The notes under the pieces were generated by a model. That model had not been told where the DNA came from and made no database searches. It saw only the letters and a program-made list of their open reading frames with translations. Source: Candidatus Aenigmatarchaeota archaeon (GTDB taxonomy: Archaea > Aenigmatarchaeota > Aenigmatarchaeia > QMZP01). Taken from it: DNA of 34,026 nt. Position numbers and translations under genes: made by a program. Shown one piece after another: positions 14,666-21,131 of this stretch. Position 1 is the first letter of the stretch, and every line of letters starts with the position of its first letter. Location: assembly GCA_026397335.1 (NCBI GenBank), contig JAPLVB010000016.1:1-34026 (forward strand). Reading direction: 5' to 3'.

Positions 14666-15091
14666 ATGGCAGGAGAATTTGGTGCGAGGAACGTGAAGAG
14701 GAAGAGGAAGAGGGGCAGATGGAAGTCTACTGTTTACAAGAGGAAGCTGCTCAAGCTCTGGAAGAAGGACCCGCTGCAGGGAGCTCCCGCAGCGCGGGCG
14801 ATTGTCCTGAAAAAGAAGGGCGTGGAGCAGAAGCAGCCCCACTCGGGAATAATCAAGGCAGTGAGGTGCCAGATTGTCAAGAACGGGATTCAGGTGACTG
14901 CATTCGTCCCGAAGTCGGGGGCCATAAAGCTCATAGACGAGCATGACGAGGTCACGATAGAGGGAATGGGAGGCTCGCAGGGAGGGGCAGTAGGTTCAAT
15001 GCACGGCATAAAATACAAGGTCATTGCTGTCAACGGAGTCGCGCTCTCGGAACTGCTTTCAGGAAAGAAGGAGAAGCCGAAAGGAGCGTAA
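14666..15091 (+). CDS. rps12: Ribosomal protein uS12
   Basis: A 141-residue protein with the archaeal uS12 pattern: [20 protein letters not shown], then [39 protein letters not shown] and a GKKEKPKGA end. The ATG at 14666 gives the usual N-terminus (MAGEFGARN); an upstream ATG at 14636 would add 10 unusual residues. The near-universal decoding-centre loop PNSA(I/L)RK reads PHSGIIK here, with Asn to His, Ala to Gly and Arg to Ile changes. uS7 follows after 5 nt, the usual str-operon order. Confidence 0.95.
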   Translation: MAGEFGARNVKRKRKRGRWKSTVYKRKLLKLWKKDPLQGAPAARAIVLKKKGVEQKQPHSGIIKAVRCQIVKNGIQVTAFVPKSGAIKLIDEHDEVTIEGMGGSQGGAVGSMHGIKYKVIAVNGVALSELLSGKKEKPKGA

Positions 15092-15096
15092 GTAAT

Positions 15097-15699
15097 ATGG
15101 AAAGCAAGATTCTTCTTTTCAACAGATGGGATTTGTCCGCAGTTAAGGTAGATGACCCGGGACTTGTTAACTACATTAACATCACTCCAGTAATAGTCCC
15201 AAGGTCAGGCGGCAAGCACACAACAACAGCATTCCACAAGAACAAGATGAACATTGTGGAAAGGTTCATGAACAAGCTCATGGTTCCCGGTCACAGGGGA
15301 AAGAAGCACAAGAGAACCTCGGGCAGGTGCGTGGGTCACACAGTTGGCCTTTACAATGACATGAAGGAGGCCCTCGCAATCATAGAGAAGCGGACCGGCA
15401 AGAACCCAGTCCAGGTCCTTGTAAAAGCGATAGAGAACTCAGCCCTTATGGAGGAGGTCGCTGCATACAGGATGGGAGGGATAATTGCAAGGCAGGCGGT
15501 GGTGGTTGCCCCGCAAAGGAGACTGGATATGGCTCTTCGCCATCTCACCCAGGGAATATACAGGAACAAGTTCAAGAACAAGACCCCGCTCCCGGATGTT
15601 ATAGCGAACGAGATACTTGCAGCCTCTAGCGGGGATCCAAAATCCTTCGCAATCCAGGAGCGGAACCGCATAGAGAAAGAAGCGGAAGGCGCCAGGTAA
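15097..15699 (+). CDS. rps7: Ribosomal protein uS7
   Basis: A 200-residue archaeal uS7. Characteristic runs: FNRWDLSAVKVDDPGLVNYI, INITPVIVPRSGG, MNIVERFMNKLMVPG, NPVQVLVKAIENSALMEEV and VVVAPQRRLDMALRHL. It initiates assembly of the small-subunit head. It follows uS12 in the same operon. Its 3' end is partly repeated about 1 kb downstream. Confidence 0.96.
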   Translation: MESKILLFNRWDLSAVKVDDPGLVNYINITPVIVPRSGGKHTTTAFHKNKMNIVERFMNKLMVPGHRGKKHKRTSGRCVGHTVGLYNDMKEALAIIEKRTGKNPVQVLVKAIENSALMEEVAAYRMGGIIARQAVVVAPQRRLDMALRHLTQGIYRNKFKNKTPLPDVIANEILAASSGDPKSFAIQERNRIEKEAEGAR

Positions 15700-15700
15700 T
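15673..15700 (+). repeat. Direct repeat, copy in the uS7 3' end
   Basis: 28 nt ending ...GCGCCAGGTAAT match 16677-16704 at 23 of 28 positions, including the stop codon. See the copy at 16677. Confidence 0.45.
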
Positions 15701-15763
15701 TGCTTTTATAGATTCAGCACTTTATACACATTAGTATAAAAATGTTATTTCCAATTGATTTCT

Positions 15764-16417
15764 ATGGCTAAAGATTCGTTATCATACATCTCCAAGCAAA
15801 TAAGAAAGCTCATGGAAAAGGAGTACAGGAAAGACCCTGAATTCAGGTCGCTCCTTGCCCTTTCTCAATTGGGGGACATTGCCAAATACCTGACGCATGA
15901 CCCGGGGCTTAATCCAGATGCAAGGCTCCACGGCTCCCGGAAAGATGAAGAGCTGGCCTTCGGGCAGGCATTCGTCCAGCTTGTGGGATATGCCCAGTCA
16001 AGGGGGATAGACATCAAGAAAGCGATATATAAAGGCCTTGAAAACTGGGAGGAAGGGGACTGGAGGAAATCGGAAGCGAAAAGCAGCGGGGATGTCATCA
16101 AGGGCATTCTGGCATACGGGGGCAGCGTCACAGGCAAGGCATTCTTGGACCCGTACCGCGAAAGGCTGGATGATATGGACGGGGAGATTCTCGTAACGAA
16201 ATTCGCGCAACCGCAGATTGCAGCATATTTCACGCATGCCAAAGGCATCATAACTGATGAGGGAGGCAAGACTTGCCATGCGGCACTGATAGCAAGGGAG
16301 TATAAACTACCCTGCGTTGTCGGGACAAGGAACGCAACGGAAAGGATTCCGGATGGCCGGAAGATAAGGATAGAGCCCGGCACGAAACGTGATGAGGGGC
16401 TCGTTTATCTGCTTTAG
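15764..16417 (+). CDS. MazG-like domain fused to a PEP-utilising mobile (phosphohistidine) domain
   Basis: A 217-residue protein with two parts. Residues ~1-105 resemble archaeal MazG-like proteins (LLALSQLGDIAKYLTHD; EELAFGQAFVQLVGYAQSRG; GLENWEEGDWRKSE), all-helical nucleotide pyrophosphohydrolase-related. Residues ~115-217 are a swivelling phosphohistidine domain as in PEP synthase and enzyme I, with the phospho-acceptor His in DEGGKTCHAALIAREYKLP. The nucleotide-binding and PEP-binding domains of those enzymes are absent. Start 15764 fits a TATA element (agtataaaaa, about 15733-15742). The combination suggests phosphate transfer onto or from a nucleotide-related substrate; the reaction is unknown. 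Confidence 0.8.
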   Translation: MAKDSLSYISKQIRKLMEKEYRKDPEFRSLLALSQLGDIAKYLTHDPGLNPDARLHGSRKDEELAFGQAFVQLVGYAQSRGIDIKKAIYKGLENWEEGDWRKSEAKSSGDVIKGILAYGGSVTGKAFLDPYRERLDDMDGEILVTKFAQPQIAAYFTHAKGIITDEGGKTCHAALIAREYKLPCVVGTRNATERIPDGRKIRIEPGTKRDEGLVYLL

Positions 16418-16421
16418 GAAA

Positions 16422-16622
16422 TCATACCATATATCCATTTTCTCTCAAAAGCTGCAGCTCCAGCTGCCATAAGGCAGGTTTCTTGCCCGCCGGATAATAT
16501 GGTACGACTACCTTTCCATCTAGAGCATGCTGCTTTCCCGGGAGGTCCTCCATGTCCCCGGGTCTTATTCCCATTTCCTTGTAAAATTCTGCCAAAAACT
16601 CGTTTGCTGGTTTTCTTTGCAT
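16422..16622 (-). CDS. Hypothetical small protein
   Basis: A 66-residue soluble protein (start MQRKPANEFLAEFYKEMGIR), with LPGKQHALDGKVVVPYYPAG and a helical end LWQLELQLLRENGYMV. The composition is protein-like; an overlapping frame gives an Arg/Gly-rich product and was not chosen. No family recognised. It is convergent with the MazG-PEP gene (4 nt apart). Confidence 0.55.
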   Translation of the reverse strand: MQRKPANEFLAEFYKEMGIRPGDMEDLPGKQHALDGKVVVPYYPAGKKPALWQLELQLLRENGYMV

Positions 16623-16676
16623 AAAATGGAAATAGTACCAAGCAATTTAAGCTTTTGTTTCAGGGCTGTATGGATT

Positions 16677-16704
16677 GAGAAGGGGGTGGAAGGCGCGAGG
16701 TAAT
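16677..16704 (+). repeat. Direct repeat resembling the uS7 3' end
   Basis: A copy of the last 28 nt of uS7 (82% identical) in a non-coding position 1004 bp downstream. Translated it would read EKGVEGAR-stop, against EKEAEGAR-stop in uS7. The two copies bracket the MazG-PEP gene and one small gene. Confidence 0.45.
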
Positions 16705-16983
16705 CTATTCCAACACAGTTTCATTCAAATCCTTGTCATACCATTTTTTAGGATGCACCAAGCACTGATATTTTTCAGGATGCTTTATGTGACCCGATGA
16801 CTTGGGATATGGCTGTTGCCTGAATGGTTCCTGCCATGTGAATTCTGTCCAAACTCATTCATCACAATAAGGGCACCTGTACTCATCACTTTTCAGGTGG
16901 TTGCCATCCAGTTTTGCCAAATCCACGGAGCAGCCACGGTAAGGACATTTGACAACAAAAGATTCTTCAGTTATTTGTCGCAT
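16705..16983 (-). pseudogene. Zinc-ribbon protein coupled to rad50, interrupted by an in-frame TGA
   Basis: The ATG at 16983 follows directly on the rad50 stop (TAA then ATG). The first 42 codons encode a zinc ribbon (VKCPYRGCSVDL; YRCPYCDE), then TGA at 16855-16857. The same frame stays open for 49 further codons with protein-like sequence (VWTEFTWQEPFRQQPYPKSS; HPEKYQCLVHPKKWYDKDL) to TAG at 16705-16707, and that part has no ATG of its own. Either the true product is 42 residues, or a TGG/other codon became TGA. Context suggests a nucleic-acid role with Rad50. Confidence 0.6.
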
Positions 16984-19005
16984 TTACTCCCACCTCTTCA
17001 CCTGGGTGGCCCCGTCCTCGTTCTTGTTCCTGTCCAGGCGGTAGAGAGCCCCCTGGACTCCCTGCACGCCTTCCGAGATGCGCTCGTCATGGGTGATAAG
17101 GAAAACCTGCTCTGTGAAGGATGGCATTTTTTCGCGAAGGACTTCAACGAACTGGCTTATTGCGTTTGAGTCCAGGTTGTGGGTGGGCTCGTCAAGGATG
17201 AGCCAGCGGAGGTTGGGGATGAAGGATAAAGAGAAAGCAATGCGCAGGGCGAGGCATGCCATTGAGCGCTCCCCTCCCGAGGCGATTCCGTCCACGCTTA
17301 TCCAGCCCTCGCTCCCTTTCAGCTGCAGGACGTAATCCTTGTCTATTATGAGCTGGATTCCTGTGAAGTCTGCATAGGGGTAGAGCTCGTTCCAGACCAC
17401 TGCCATGATTTTGTTCACTGTTTTCAGAAACTCCTCCCTCAGCTGGTCCTGGGTGGCTTTCAGGGCTTTCACAAAAGCCTGCAGGGAATCTATTGCTTTC
17501 CCATCGTGCATTACCTCGGACCTGTAATCTTCCAGGAGTTTGTTCCTCTGCATTAGGTCGCGGAGCATTTCCTCCCTGTCCATAATCTTCTCGCGGATTG
17601 AGTTCAGTCTCACTTCAAGCCCGCGCTCCTCTGCTGTCTTCTCCTGGAGCTCTGTGCGGAGATCCTTCACATTGGTTTCTGAAAGCTGCTCCTCAAGGAA
17701 GGCAAGCTTTGTCTCTGTCTCGCTCCTTCGAATCTGATTCTCCTCAAGCCTTTTCTCCCATTCATGGATGAGCTTCAAGTCAGAGGAAAGGTGGACAAGC
17801 TTCTCCCTCTCTGAGATGACCTGCCTGAGCCTCTTTTCGAGGGACTGGATATCATTCGAGAGCGTGATTATCCTGTCCTGGAAATCATGCAGGCTGATGT
17901 CCAGGCTCTTTCTCTCGCTTTTCCTGGATTTTATGAGGACCTGCTTTTTCTCATCTGTTATCGGGCTGTCGCAGACAGGGCACCTTGCCGCAAGCTTTTG
18001 CAGCTCTTCAATGCCGCTGTCTATGAGGTCTATCCTGGTATCAACCGAGGCGATATGGTTTTTCTGCTCCGTTAGCAGGTCCCTCTTCCTGCGGATCTCC
18101 TCCTCCGTGGTCTTTATCTGCTCCTCCATTGCGCCAAGCTGTTTTGTCACGTCAGCAGAGTCTTTCCCCTTGATGTCTTCCCTCTTGTTCTTCAGGGATG
18201 AGGAGAGCTCGTTTATCGCGGATTTCACGCCCTGCAGCTCCCTGTTCAGCTTGTTGGATTCTGATTCGAGCTTTTCAAATCCGGAAAGCTTTTGAGAAAG
18301 CGAAATCTGCTCGTTCTTGAGAATTCTTATGCGCTCCTTTATGGGTTTTGCCTCTTCCTTGATAGATTCTATCTCATTCCCTAGATTGAGTATCCTGTCC
18401 GCTAGCATCTCTTTTTCGAGCTGTGAAACCAGGCGGGCCTTTTCTTTCATGGTGGAGGATATCTTGTTGGACAGGGAGACGGACGCTTCTCTCGCATCCT
18501 CGAAGCGGTCAACCTTCAGCATCCCGTCTATCTGTTCCATCCTCTGGCCTTTGGGAACGCGGAGGAAATAATCAAGCCCGTTCTGCTCCGAGTAAACCGC
18601 TCTCGAGAACAGGTCATAATCCATCTGGAGGACAGCTTCGACCTGCCTGGTCACGTTTGCCGGATTCACGTCCAGAAGCTTCCCGTCCTTCCTTATTTCC
18701 GCGAGTGTCGTTCCTTTGTCAGCCTCTATCACTTTTTTTATGGAGTACGTGCTCCCGTTCACAAGGAAGTCCAGCCCTATCTCAGCCTTCGTCTTCTTCT
18801 GCGGCTTCCTCATTATCAAATCGTTTATAGTGATTTTCTTGGACTGCAGGGCAGGGAATGTCCCGTACAGGGCAAAAGAAACAGCATCCATTATGGAGGT
18901 CTTGCCCGAGCCCATTATCCCTATTATCGCGTTCACGCCTTTCGAGAACTCGAGCTCTGAATCAATATGCGATTTCCAGCCCCTGAGAGAGATGCGGGTT
19001 ATCAT
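16984..19005 (-). CDS. rad50: Rad50-like SMC-family DNA repair ATPase
   Basis: A 673-residue protein. N-terminal Walker A GIMGSGKTS at residues 29-37, then long coiled coils. A zinc hook with CPVC lies around residue 342. C-terminal signature GIASGGERSMACLALRIAFS (about 577) and Walker B LRWLILDEPTHNLDS (about 605). It should bind DNA ends with Mre11 and dimerise through the hook. It is shorter than typical Rad50 (~850-900 residues), mostly through shorter coils. mre11 is not adjacent. The upstream partner on the same strand is an RPA-like gene; the next gene is directly coupled. Confidence 0.9.
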   Translation of the reverse strand: MITRISLRGWKSHIDSELEFSKGVNAIIGIMGSGKTSIMDAVSFALYGTFPALQSKKITINDLIMRKPQKKTKAEIGLDFLVNGSTYSIKKVIEADKGTTLAEIRKDGKLLDVNPANVTRQVEAVLQMDYDLFSRAVYSEQNGLDYFLRVPKGQRMEQIDGMLKVDRFEDAREASVSLSNKISSTMKEKARLVSQLEKEMLADRILNLGNEIESIKEEAKPIKERIRILKNEQISLSQKLSGFEKLESESNKLNRELQGVKSAINELSSSLKNKREDIKGKDSADVTKQLGAMEEQIKTTEEEIRRKRDLLTEQKNHIASVDTRIDLIDSGIEELQKLAARCPVCDSPITDEKKQVLIKSRKSERKSLDISLHDFQDRIITLSNDIQSLEKRLRQVISEREKLVHLSSDLKLIHEWEKRLEENQIRRSETETKLAFLEEQLSETNVKDLRTELQEKTAEERGLEVRLNSIREKIMDREEMLRDLMQRNKLLEDYRSEVMHDGKAIDSLQAFVKALKATQDQLREEFLKTVNKIMAVVWNELYPYADFTGIQLIIDKDYVLQLKGSEGWISVDGIASGGERSMACLALRIAFSLSFIPNLRWLILDEPTHNLDSNAISQFVEVLREKMPSFTEQVFLITHDERISEGVQGVQGALYRLDRNKNEDGATQVKRWE

Positions 19006-19048
19006 GGTTTATAATTCGCAGTAAGTTTTTAATCCTCGAACTGAGAAT

Positions 19049-19102
19049 GAAGTTGCGAAGCATTTGCCAGCAGGCAAGTGCCTGCGCAAGCAGCGCAACT
19101 TC
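19049..19102. repeat. GAAG/CTTC hairpin with an insert, 3' of the RPA-like gene
   Basis: Outer arms GAAGTTGC (19049-19056) and GCAACTTC (19095-19102). The 38-nt interior carries its own hairpin TTGCC-AGCA-GGCAA (19064-19077). The outer arms equal those at 10690-10708. It lies 11 nt after the stop of the minus-strand RPA-like gene. Confidence 0.6.
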
Positions 19103-19112
19103 CAGCCAAGAA

Positions 19113-19739
19113 TCAGATTTTCCTGATCTTCCCTGGAGTGGGCTCGTAACAGATTCCTTCCTCAAGGAGCTCGTTCACAACGCTCTCTATCTGCGTCTCA
19201 GGGGCCTGGACCATCTCCAGGATCTTGGAGTAAGAGATGCCAGCCTTCTCGGATTCTATCACTTCCGTGACCTTTTTTTTCAGGGCTGCGCGGTCCTCCT
19301 TTGCGGAAACTATCTGTGGAGCTCCGCTCTCCTGGAGCTTCCTGTGCTTGGCCAGCAGCTCAAGCCTCCTGAGGAGCTCGAGGTTCGGGTCGGTTATCTT
19401 CCTCACTATCTCAGGGATTATGTAAATCTCAGCATTGTATTCCCTGACCTTCCCTATCATGTCCACTATCTCCCCTATCTGGATTACATCAAGCGGCTTA
19501 ACTGTTTTGAAGGTTTTTGCGCGTATAGTATCTGTGGAATCATCTATGGTTATGGAGGCGAAATTCTCATCCTCAGAAACGAATTTCGAGACCACGGTCC
19601 CCATAATCCTTGCGCGGGAAACCTGCTCGCCTGCAGGGGTGACTATAAAGCTGGGCTCAAGCCCCTCATTCTTGACCCATCTCCCGTTGGTCAGGTCAGC
19701 TATCCTTATCTTCTTCGCAGTCATCCTTTCCATTGGCAT
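19113..19739 (-). CDS. RPA-like single-stranded DNA-binding protein
   Basis: A 208-residue protein. Residues ~30-110 form an OB-fold (SRARIMGTVVSKFVSEDENF; IGEIVDMIGKVREYNAEIYI) and the C-terminal ~65 residues resemble the winged helix of RPA32 (YSKILEMVQAPETQIESVVN, then ELLEEGICYEPTPGKIRKI). It should coat ssDNA in replication and repair. AAGGAGAT lies 4 nt before the ATG at 19739. It is upstream of rad50 on the same strand, a sensible repair grouping. Confidence 0.85.
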   Translation of the reverse strand: MPMERMTAKKIRIADLTNGRWVKNEGLEPSFIVTPAGEQVSRARIMGTVVSKFVSEDENFASITIDDSTDTIRAKTFKTVKPLDVIQIGEIVDMIGKVREYNAEIYIIPEIVRKITDPNLELLRRLELLAKHRKLQESGAPQIVSAKEDRAALKKKVTEVIESEKAGISYSKILEMVQAPETQIESVVNELLEEGICYEPTPGKIRKI

Positions 19740-19831
19740 AGAAATCTCCTTTTATTTAGGGAATAAATTATAAAAGCCTGCATTGTCAAGAAAATTTTCT
19801 AAATCGCTGTTAGCCGTTTTTCTGCGCAAAG

Positions 19832-19840
19832 TTTTATATA
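19832..19840 (+). promoter_or_regulatory. TATA box for the zinc-finger gene pair
   Basis: ttttatata about 30 nt before the TTG at 19868, in the divergent region with the RPA-like gene. Initiation near 19861 would favour the TTG start, or leave a ~55-nt leader to the ATG at 19919. Confidence 0.45.
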
Positions 19841-19867
19841 CCCGCTACACATACAATCTTAACCAGA

Positions 19868-20074
19868 TTGTTAGACAGACAGCTTTATCCAATAGATCCA
19901 AAGCTGTCATTCCAAAGAATGGGTGGAATTTTGACTTGTGATGACTGCGGGAAGGATTCTCTCTTAAAGGCGTGCGAGGCGCACAATCCCAAGGGAGCAA
20001 GGATATGCAAGGACTGCTGCATAGTGAAGATGAGCGGCCACAAGTGCAGGTGGTGGGACCTGTGCTGGGTGTGA
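19868..20074 (+). CDS. Cysteine-rich zinc-binding protein
   Basis: A 68-residue protein if started at TTG 19868, or 51 residues from ATG 19919 (MGGILTCDDCGKDSLL). It has CDDC, CKDCC and CRWWDLCWV plus a further Cys and two His, enough for two zinc sites. No family recognised. A second zinc protein follows 66 nt downstream, possibly co-transcribed. The start is unresolved: the TTG has a well-placed TATA box, while neither start has a clear ribosome binding site. Confidence 0.6.
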   Translation: MLDRQLYPIDPKLSFQRMGGILTCDDCGKDSLLKACEAHNPKGARICKDCCIVKMSGHKCRWWDLCWV

Positions 20075-20140
20075 GTTCTGGAAGCGTGAAGCAAGCAGCC
20101 TGAATTAGAATTCACTCAGAGGTAAAACCAAGGAATCGGT

Positions 20141-20365
20141 GTGAAAGTGGACGGAAAAGGGAATGACTACTGCATAGTTTGCAAGAACCTGACTCAGAAA
20201 AGGTACAAGATGGACCTGAAGGATTCCAAAAACTCAATAGGAATAAAGGCGCACGTATGCAGGGACTGCTTCAACCGCTTCCTTTCAAGCCATGCGAACG
20301 AGGGAATGTTCAGGATATCCAGGTTCCTGGGATGGGCAAAAGGCAAGGACAGGATTAGAGAATGA
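20141..20365 (+). CDS. Small zinc-finger-like protein
   Basis: A 74-residue protein from a GTG start (MKVDGKGNDYCIVCKNLTQK); a TAA six codons upstream rules out an earlier in-frame start. CIVC and CRDC pairs spaced ~34 residues apart suggest one zinc site, followed by a basic helical tail (SRFLGWAKGKDRIRE). No family recognised. The stop codon overlaps the first base of a 9-bp hairpin. Confidence 0.6.
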   Translation: MKVDGKGNDYCIVCKNLTQKRYKMDLKDSKNSIGIKAHVCRDCFNRFLSSHANEGMFRISRFLGWAKGKDRIRE

Positions 20366-20384
20366 AGTTGGCAGAGCCAACTTC
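20364..20384 (+). repeat. GAAG/CTTC hairpin overlapping the stop of the zinc-finger gene
   Basis: 9-bp arms GAAGTTGGC/GCCAACTTC, loop AGA. The arms are identical to those of the hairpin at 23504-23524. Confidence 0.75.
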
Positions 20385-20388
20385 TATC

Positions 20389-20420
20389 GAAGGTCGGGAA
20401 TGAAGATGCTTCGCACCTTC
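20389..20420. repeat. Nested GAAG/CTTC hairpin 3' of eS6
   Basis: Outer arms GAAGGT/ACCTTC enclose an inner GAAG-ATG-CTTC hairpin (20402-20412). It lies 26 nt after the eS6 stop (minus strand) and 5 nt from the previous hairpin, so this convergent junction holds one element for each gene. Confidence 0.55.
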
Positions 20421-20445
20421 CAATTCAAATCCACCTTAAAATTAT

Positions 20446-21039
20446 TTATTCAGCCTTTGGCTCTTCCTTCTTCTCTGAATGGGGCTTGTGTGCGTGCTCT
20501 TCCTTAGGCTTTTCAGGGTGCTCTGCTTTTTTCTCTGCATGCTCCTCTTTGGGCTGATGCTCGCCTGAAGGTGGCGCTGCCACCTTCTTACTTTCGTGCT
20601 GCTCTTTCTCAGCATGTTTCTCTGCAGGCTTCTCTTCCTTCTTTTCCTCTTTATGCTCTTTCTTCATGCCAAAGCTCTCTTCAACAGGCTTTGCCCCGTA
20701 AGTGACAATCTTCATGTTTATCTGGGAAATCTGCGGAGATATTGTATTGCCCCTTATGGATTTCCTCTTTCGCCTTCCTTTTGATTTGGGATGGAATCCG
20801 GGCGGATGCGAAAGAAGGATTTTCTTCCTTCCGGGACCTTCCATATCCCTTCTCATGGGGAAGCCTTCCTTGTCAGAGCCCCCTGTTACCTAGAGCTCGT
20901 ATCCAGCCAGGCCAATGTGGTTTCCCGAGAACTTGTCCCCTATCTTCTTTCCGATAAGGCCTGAAGCGCCTTGGTCAATCTCCTTCTGGTAAGCCCTTCT
21001 TGCCTTAGGGTCTGATATCACTATTTTGAAATTCGCCAT
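20446..21039 (-). pseudogene. rps6e: Ribosomal protein eS6 with an in-frame TAG at codon 50
   Basis: From the ATG at 21039 (GGGAGGTG 5-6 nt upstream) the frame reads [20 protein letters not shown] and [22 protein letters not shown], then TAG at 20890-20892. It continues [36 protein letters not shown] and MKIVTYG. This is a continuous eS6; the TAG stands where family members usually have Gln (GYxLQITGGSD), one base from CAG. The conserved fold is followed by a ~75-residue Lys/Glu/His/Pro-rich tail ([19 protein letters not shown]). TAG ends many other genes here, so recoding would need special context; a base error or nonsense mutation is the simpler view. Confidence 0.9.
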
Positions 21040-21072
21040 AAAAACACCTCCCAGTGCGATGTAGCGCGCCTT

Positions 21073-21094
21073 GGCACGCTGTCCCAGCGGTGCC
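21073..21094 (-). promoter_or_regulatory. Hairpin in the eS6 promoter/leader
   Basis: On the minus strand GGCA-C-CGCTG pairs with CAGCG-TGCC around a GGA loop (one bulged C). It lies between a TTTAAATA TATA candidate (21119-21127) and the GGGAGGTG site (21045-21052). If that TATA is used, the hairpin is at the very 5' end of the eS6 leader; a second candidate (TTTATACC, 21096-21103) would exclude it. Confidence 0.4.
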
Positions 21095-21131
21095 GGGTAT
21101 AAAGGTTATTCTAAAGGAGTATTTAAATCCT

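Noticed and set aside
17768..18295. Ser/Leu-rich plus-strand frames opposite rad50
   Set aside because: Antisense of coiled-coil Glu/Lys codons; an artefact of composition.
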